Shown in pieces: positions 61,460 through 64,000 of a stretch of 64,000 bases of DNA. Position 1 is the stretch's first letter; every line of letters begins with the position of its first letter. The position numbers and the translations under genes were made by a program. The notes under the pieces were generated by a model, which made no database searches, was not told where the DNA came from, and saw only the letters and a program-made list of their open reading frames with translations. The stretch is from NCBI RefSeq assembly GCF_006494815.1, contig NZ_CP041091.1, forward strand, positions 2,122,501-2,186,500, read 5' to 3'. This DNA is from Nocardioides sambongensis. Lineage in GTDB: Bacteria; Actinomycetota; Actinomycetes; Propionibacteriales; Nocardioidaceae.

Positions 61460-63025
61460 TCAACCCGAGATGCCGGAGACCGGGTCCGCGGACCCCAGCC
61501 AGGTCAGCAGCAGCCGCGGCCCGAACCCGGAGGGGCCCGGGGTCCACTCGTGCCACTCCTTCTCCACGTCGCCGACCGACGCGATGTCCAGGTGGGCCCA
61601 GGGCACCTCGCCGGTGAAGGCCTTCAGGAAGAGCGCGGCGACGATCGCCGGCGGCCCACCCGGGGCGTTGTCGGCGTCGGCGACCTTCGAGGCGAGCTTC
61701 TCCACGTAGCCGGCGTGCAGCGGCAGTCGCCACAGCGGCTCACCGGCGTACTCGCCGGCGTCGCGCAGCCGGGCGGCCAGGGTGTCGTCGGTGGCGAACA
61801 GGCCGCCGACCTGCTGGCCGAGCGCGACCTTCACGCCGCCGGTCAGCGTGGCGACGTCCACCACCACGGTCGGGGCGAGCTCGGCGACGGCATAGGCCAG
61901 CGCGTCGGCGAGCACCAGCCGTCCCTCCGCGTCGGTGTTGTTGACCTCGGTGGTCCGCCCACCCCAGTGGGTGATCACGTCACCGGGACGCAGCGCGCTG
62001 CCGGAGACCGCGTTCTCGGCGGCGGGCACGAGGCCGATGACGCGCACCGGGCAGTCGACGTCGGCCAGCGCCGCCATCGTCGCCAGCACCACAGCGCCCC
62101 CGGTCATGTCCCGCTTCATGGAGGTCATGCTCTGGGCGGGCTTGAGGCTCAGCCCGCCGGAGTCGAAGGTGATGCCCTTGCCGACCAGGACGACGGTCGG
62201 GAGCTTCTTGGCGGCTCGCGCCGAGACCCCCGCCGGGGTGTAGTCGAGCCGGATCAGCCGCGGCGGGGTCGCCGACGCCTGACCGACACCGAGGATGCCG
62301 CCGAAGCCGTCGCGGGCCAGGTCGGTCTCGTCCCAGATCCGGCAGTCCAGACCCGCGGCGGTCGCGATCTCCTCGGCCTGGTCGGCCAGCCACGCGGGGT
62401 TCTTCAGGTTCGACGGCACGGTGGCCAGCATCCGCGAGCGCCAACCCGCCCCGCCCAGGGCGACCGACCGCGCGAGGGTGCCGGCGTCCTCGGGCACGTC
62501 CGCGCCGAGGGCCAGGACCACCTTGCCCACGGGCAGCTCGGCCGGCCCGGTCGAGCGCCAGTGGAAGCCGAACGAGCCGAGGGTCATGCCGACCACGAAC
62601 GCCTCGATCGCGTGCGCCGGGTCGTCGGCCACCGCAGGCACCGACGTGGCCACGGCGGCGCGGCCCTTGACGGCCTTCGCCAACGCGGCTCCGGCCCGTC
62701 GTACGTCGACGGGTCGGCCCTCGCCGACCCCGACCAGCAGCACCAGACGCAGGTCCGGGTTGTCGGCCGTGCCCTCGGGCGTGACGACCGGCGAGGTCTC
62801 CCCGACCGCACCCGTCATCCGGTGCGTCTCGGCCACGGCGAGCAGGTCCAGGCCGGCCTGCTCCTCCAGCTCGACGGCGCCCGGACCCAGCACCAGGTCA
62901 CCGGTGTCCGCTCCCGGCTGCACCGGGAGCGCGATCACCTCGACTCCGACGATCGCCCCCGGGACGAGCGCACTGAGTGCGAACTCCGGCGGGGCGACCT
63001 GGGCCGGGAGAACGGCTCGCGTCAC
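61460..63025 (-). CDS. pepA: Leucyl aminopeptidase (M17)
   Basis: A 521-residue cytosolic metallo-aminopeptidase. The C-terminal catalytic half has VGKGITFDSGGLSLKP (metal-binding Lys and Asp), D-M-T-G-G-A, and N-T-D-A-E-G-R-L-V-L-A-D. All catalytic residues are in place. It removes N-terminal residues from peptides and helps protein turnover. The GTG start at 63025 overlaps the DUF3117 stop (GTGA). The N-terminal 170 residues form the usual hexamer-forming domain. Confidence 0.95.
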   Translation of the reverse strand: MTRAVLPAQVAPPEFALSALVPGAIVGVEVIALPVQPGADTGDLVLGPGAVELEEQAGLDLLAVAETHRMTGAVGETSPVVTPEGTADNPDLRLVLLVGVGEGRPVDVRRAGAALAKAVKGRAAVATSVPAVADDPAHAIEAFVVGMTLGSFGFHWRSTGPAELPVGKVVLALGADVPEDAGTLARSVALGGAGWRSRMLATVPSNLKNPAWLADQAEEIATAAGLDCRIWDETDLARDGFGGILGVGQASATPPRLIRLDYTPAGVSARAAKKLPTVVLVGKGITFDSGGLSLKPAQSMTSMKRDMTGGAVVLATMAALADVDCPVRVIGLVPAAENAVSGSALRPGDVITHWGGRTTEVNNTDAEGRLVLADALAYAVAELAPTVVVDVATLTGGVKVALGQQVGGLFATDDTLAARLRDAGEYAGEPLWRLPLHAGYVEKLASKVADADNAPGGPPAIVAALFLKAFTGEVPWAHLDIASVGDVEKEWHEWTPGPSGFGPRLLLTWLGSADPVSGISG

Positions 63026-63189
63026 CCGAGCACGTTCTGGAGGGCGTCGCCGAGGGCTCCGGCCTCCTCGGCGTTGAGCTCGACCACCAAGCGGCCGCCG
63101 CCTTCGAGCGGAACCCGCATCACGATCCCCCGGCCTTCCTTGGTGACCTCGAGCGGACCGTCACCGGTCCGCGGCTTCATCGCCGCCAT
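63022..63189 (-). CDS. DUF3117 small protein
   Basis: A 55-residue protein beginning MAAMKPRTGDGPLEVTKEGRG, matching DUF3117 end to end, with a C-terminal helix (ELNAEEAGALGDALQNVL). ATG at 63189 is chosen because it gives the family length and has AAGGGG upstream. The longer frame (63219) adds MPVLIEKGCR and is not favoured. Conserved in actinobacteria, function unknown. Overlaps pepA by 4 bp. Confidence 0.92.
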   Translation of the reverse strand: MAAMKPRTGDGPLEVTKEGRGIVMRVPLEGGGRLVVELNAEEAGALGDALQNVLG

Positions 63190-63289
63190 GCGGCACCCCT
63201 TTTCGATCAGAACTGGCACTCATGCTGCAGAAGGTCAGCGACGACCATTATCCCCTACCGACCCGAGGCCGCGCAGCCACCCATGGGTC

Positions 63290-63667
63290 TCAGGTGTGGG
63301 CTGCGCCACCGACGTCGCCCTCCGCGGCCGCATCCGGAGCGCCGGCGACCGGCTCCCGGGCGTCCCTTCCCGGCTCTGCTCCCGGCTCGGCACGACCCTC
63401 CGCCGACGACCGATCCGGGGCAGCCGCCTCCATCTCCGCGGTCAGCCGGGCGAGCAGCGCGTCCACCTCCGCCATCCGGTAGCCCCGGAACGCCAGCGGG
63501 AAGCGGACCGCGTGCAGGTCGGCGGCGGCCAGCGGCCGGTCGGCGGGCACCAGGGTGTCCGGGCGGTCGTCGTACGTCGGGCGCATCGGCTCGCCGTGAC
63601 CGGCGGCCAACATGGCGATCCCGCCCATCGCGAGCACGATCAGGACCGCGAAGACCCACATCATCAT
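63290..63667 (-). CDS. Membrane-anchored DivIVA-motif protein
   Basis: A 125-residue protein. One membrane helix at residues 2-22 (MWVFAVLIVLAMGGIAML), then a DivIVA-type motif VRFPLAFRGYRMAEVDALLARL (about 53-74), which in this family helps membrane and polar localisation, and a disordered acidic tail. It follows the LOG gene by 9 bp on the same strand. Similar small DivIVA-domain proteins are common in actinobacteria; a role in growth or division is inferred. Confidence 0.82.
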   Translation of the reverse strand: MMMWVFAVLIVLAMGGIAMLAAGHGEPMRPTYDDRPDTLVPADRPLAAADLHAVRFPLAFRGYRMAEVDALLARLTAEMEAAAPDRSSAEGRAEPGAEPGRDAREPVAGAPDAAAEGDVGGAAHT

Positions 63668-63676
63668 GGCGTTGCC

Positions 63677-64000
63677 TCAGCCGTGCCGCTCGCGTGCCTC
63701 GACCATCAACGCGACCGCTTCGTCGACGTCGTCGGTGAGGGTGAGCATGTCGAGGTCGGTCTGCTTGATGCGCCCGTCGCCGAGCATCGAACCCTGCATC
63801 CAGTCCAGCAGTCCCTGCCAGTGCTCGACCCCCATCAGCACGATCGGGAACTGGGTGATCTTGAGGGTCTGGGCCAGGGTCATCGCCTCGAAGAGCTCGT
63901 CCAGGGTGCCGAGCCCGCCCGGCAGCACGACGTAGCCGCGGGAGTACTTGACGAACATCATCTTGCGGACGAAGAAGTAGCGGAAGTTCATGCCGAAGGT
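63677..64000 (-). CDS. LOG family (TIGR00730) Rossmann-fold protein, partial at its 5' end
   Basis: The frame enters from the right edge as TFGMNFRYFFVRKMMFVKYSRG and continues to a stop at 63677. It has the family signature P-G-G-L-G-T-L-D-E, the nucleotide/phosphate-binding site of LOG-type phosphoribohydrolases. They release cytokinin-like bases from nucleotides; in actinobacteria most have unknown roles. At least 107 C-terminal residues are inside the window; the N-terminal part with the first Rossmann strands lies outside. It is upstream of the DivIVA-motif gene on the same strand. Confidence 0.88.
   Translation of the reverse strand, partial: TFGMNFRYFFVRKMMFVKYSRGYVVLPGGLGTLDELFEAMTLAQTLKITQFPIVLMGVEHWQGLLDWMQGSMLGDGRIKQTDLDMLTLTDDVDEAVALMVEARERHG

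Overview
The window is chromosomal DNA of a very GC-rich actinobacterium. The gene set (WhiB7 with an AT-hook, mycoredoxin, AdnAB, UvrD2 with HRDC, PPA1309-type protein, UPF0182, DUF3107, DUF3117, a BldC-like HTH protein, a TIGR03086 protein) fits Propionibacteriales, most likely a Nocardioides relative. That assignment is inference; there is no rRNA or other marker here to fix the genus. Nothing looks like a phage, insertion sequence, tRNA, rRNA or CRISPR array.

Layout. 1-3.1 kb: 3' end of a bile-acid:Na+ symporter family gene, then a divergent MarR regulator / arylsulfatase pair. 3.2-15.7 kb: housekeeping genes (TRIC channel, UPF0182, PPA1309, PDZ-Lon protease, MoaE, zincin_2, NUDIX, YgjP-type peptidase, PHP protein, enoyl-CoA hydratase, DUF5679, ThiF/cyclodehydratase-like). 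15.8-29.6 kb: whiB7 with an attenuator-like leader, uvrD2, mrx1, an ECF sigma factor with its membrane partner, and an adnA-adnB-nudC operon. 29.8-36.4 kb: SCO7613-type membrane protein, tpx, ATL protein, moeZ, TetR, DUF3107. From UPF0182 to DUF3107 the order resembles M. tuberculosis Rv3193c-Rv3208A as I remember it. 37-39.9 kb: an NHEJ set (LigD-type polymerase, ATP ligase, Ku). 39.9-46.3 kb: a phospho-signalling island resembling a TerY-P triad (vWA, PP2C, kinase with Zn-ribbon and FHA-like tail) plus a double-FHA membrane protease and a possible membrane effector. 46.5-55.5 kb: large NAD-glutamate dehydrogenase, DUF2505, a WS/DGAT-like protein, a lipoprotein/membrane pair. 55.5-57.8 kb: CpaE-like ATPase, SAF protein, BldC-like HTH. 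57.8-64 kb: HtrA, a small membrane protein, a ZAS anti-sigma, SigE and an O-methyltransferase (the classic sigE neighbourhood), then leucyl aminopeptidase, DUF3117, a DivIVA-motif protein and a partial LOG protein.

A caution runs through the annotation. Twelve genes carry thirteen apparent frameshifts, and every one is repaired by adding a single G or C, nearly always to a short G/C run. In the Ku tail, nearby intact copies of the same repeat show the missing base directly. I treat these as probable consensus errors and annotate the genes as full length.

How the genes work together: AdnAB (resection), UvrD2, Ku, ligase/polymerase and an ATL protein make this a DNA-repair-rich region. WhiB7 and Mrx1 add antibiotic and redox stress responses. 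SigE, anti-sigma and HtrA form an envelope-stress circuit. The TerY-P-like island, with FHA readers attached to a membrane protease, is the least ordinary locus and the best candidate for an uncharacterised signalling or defence system.
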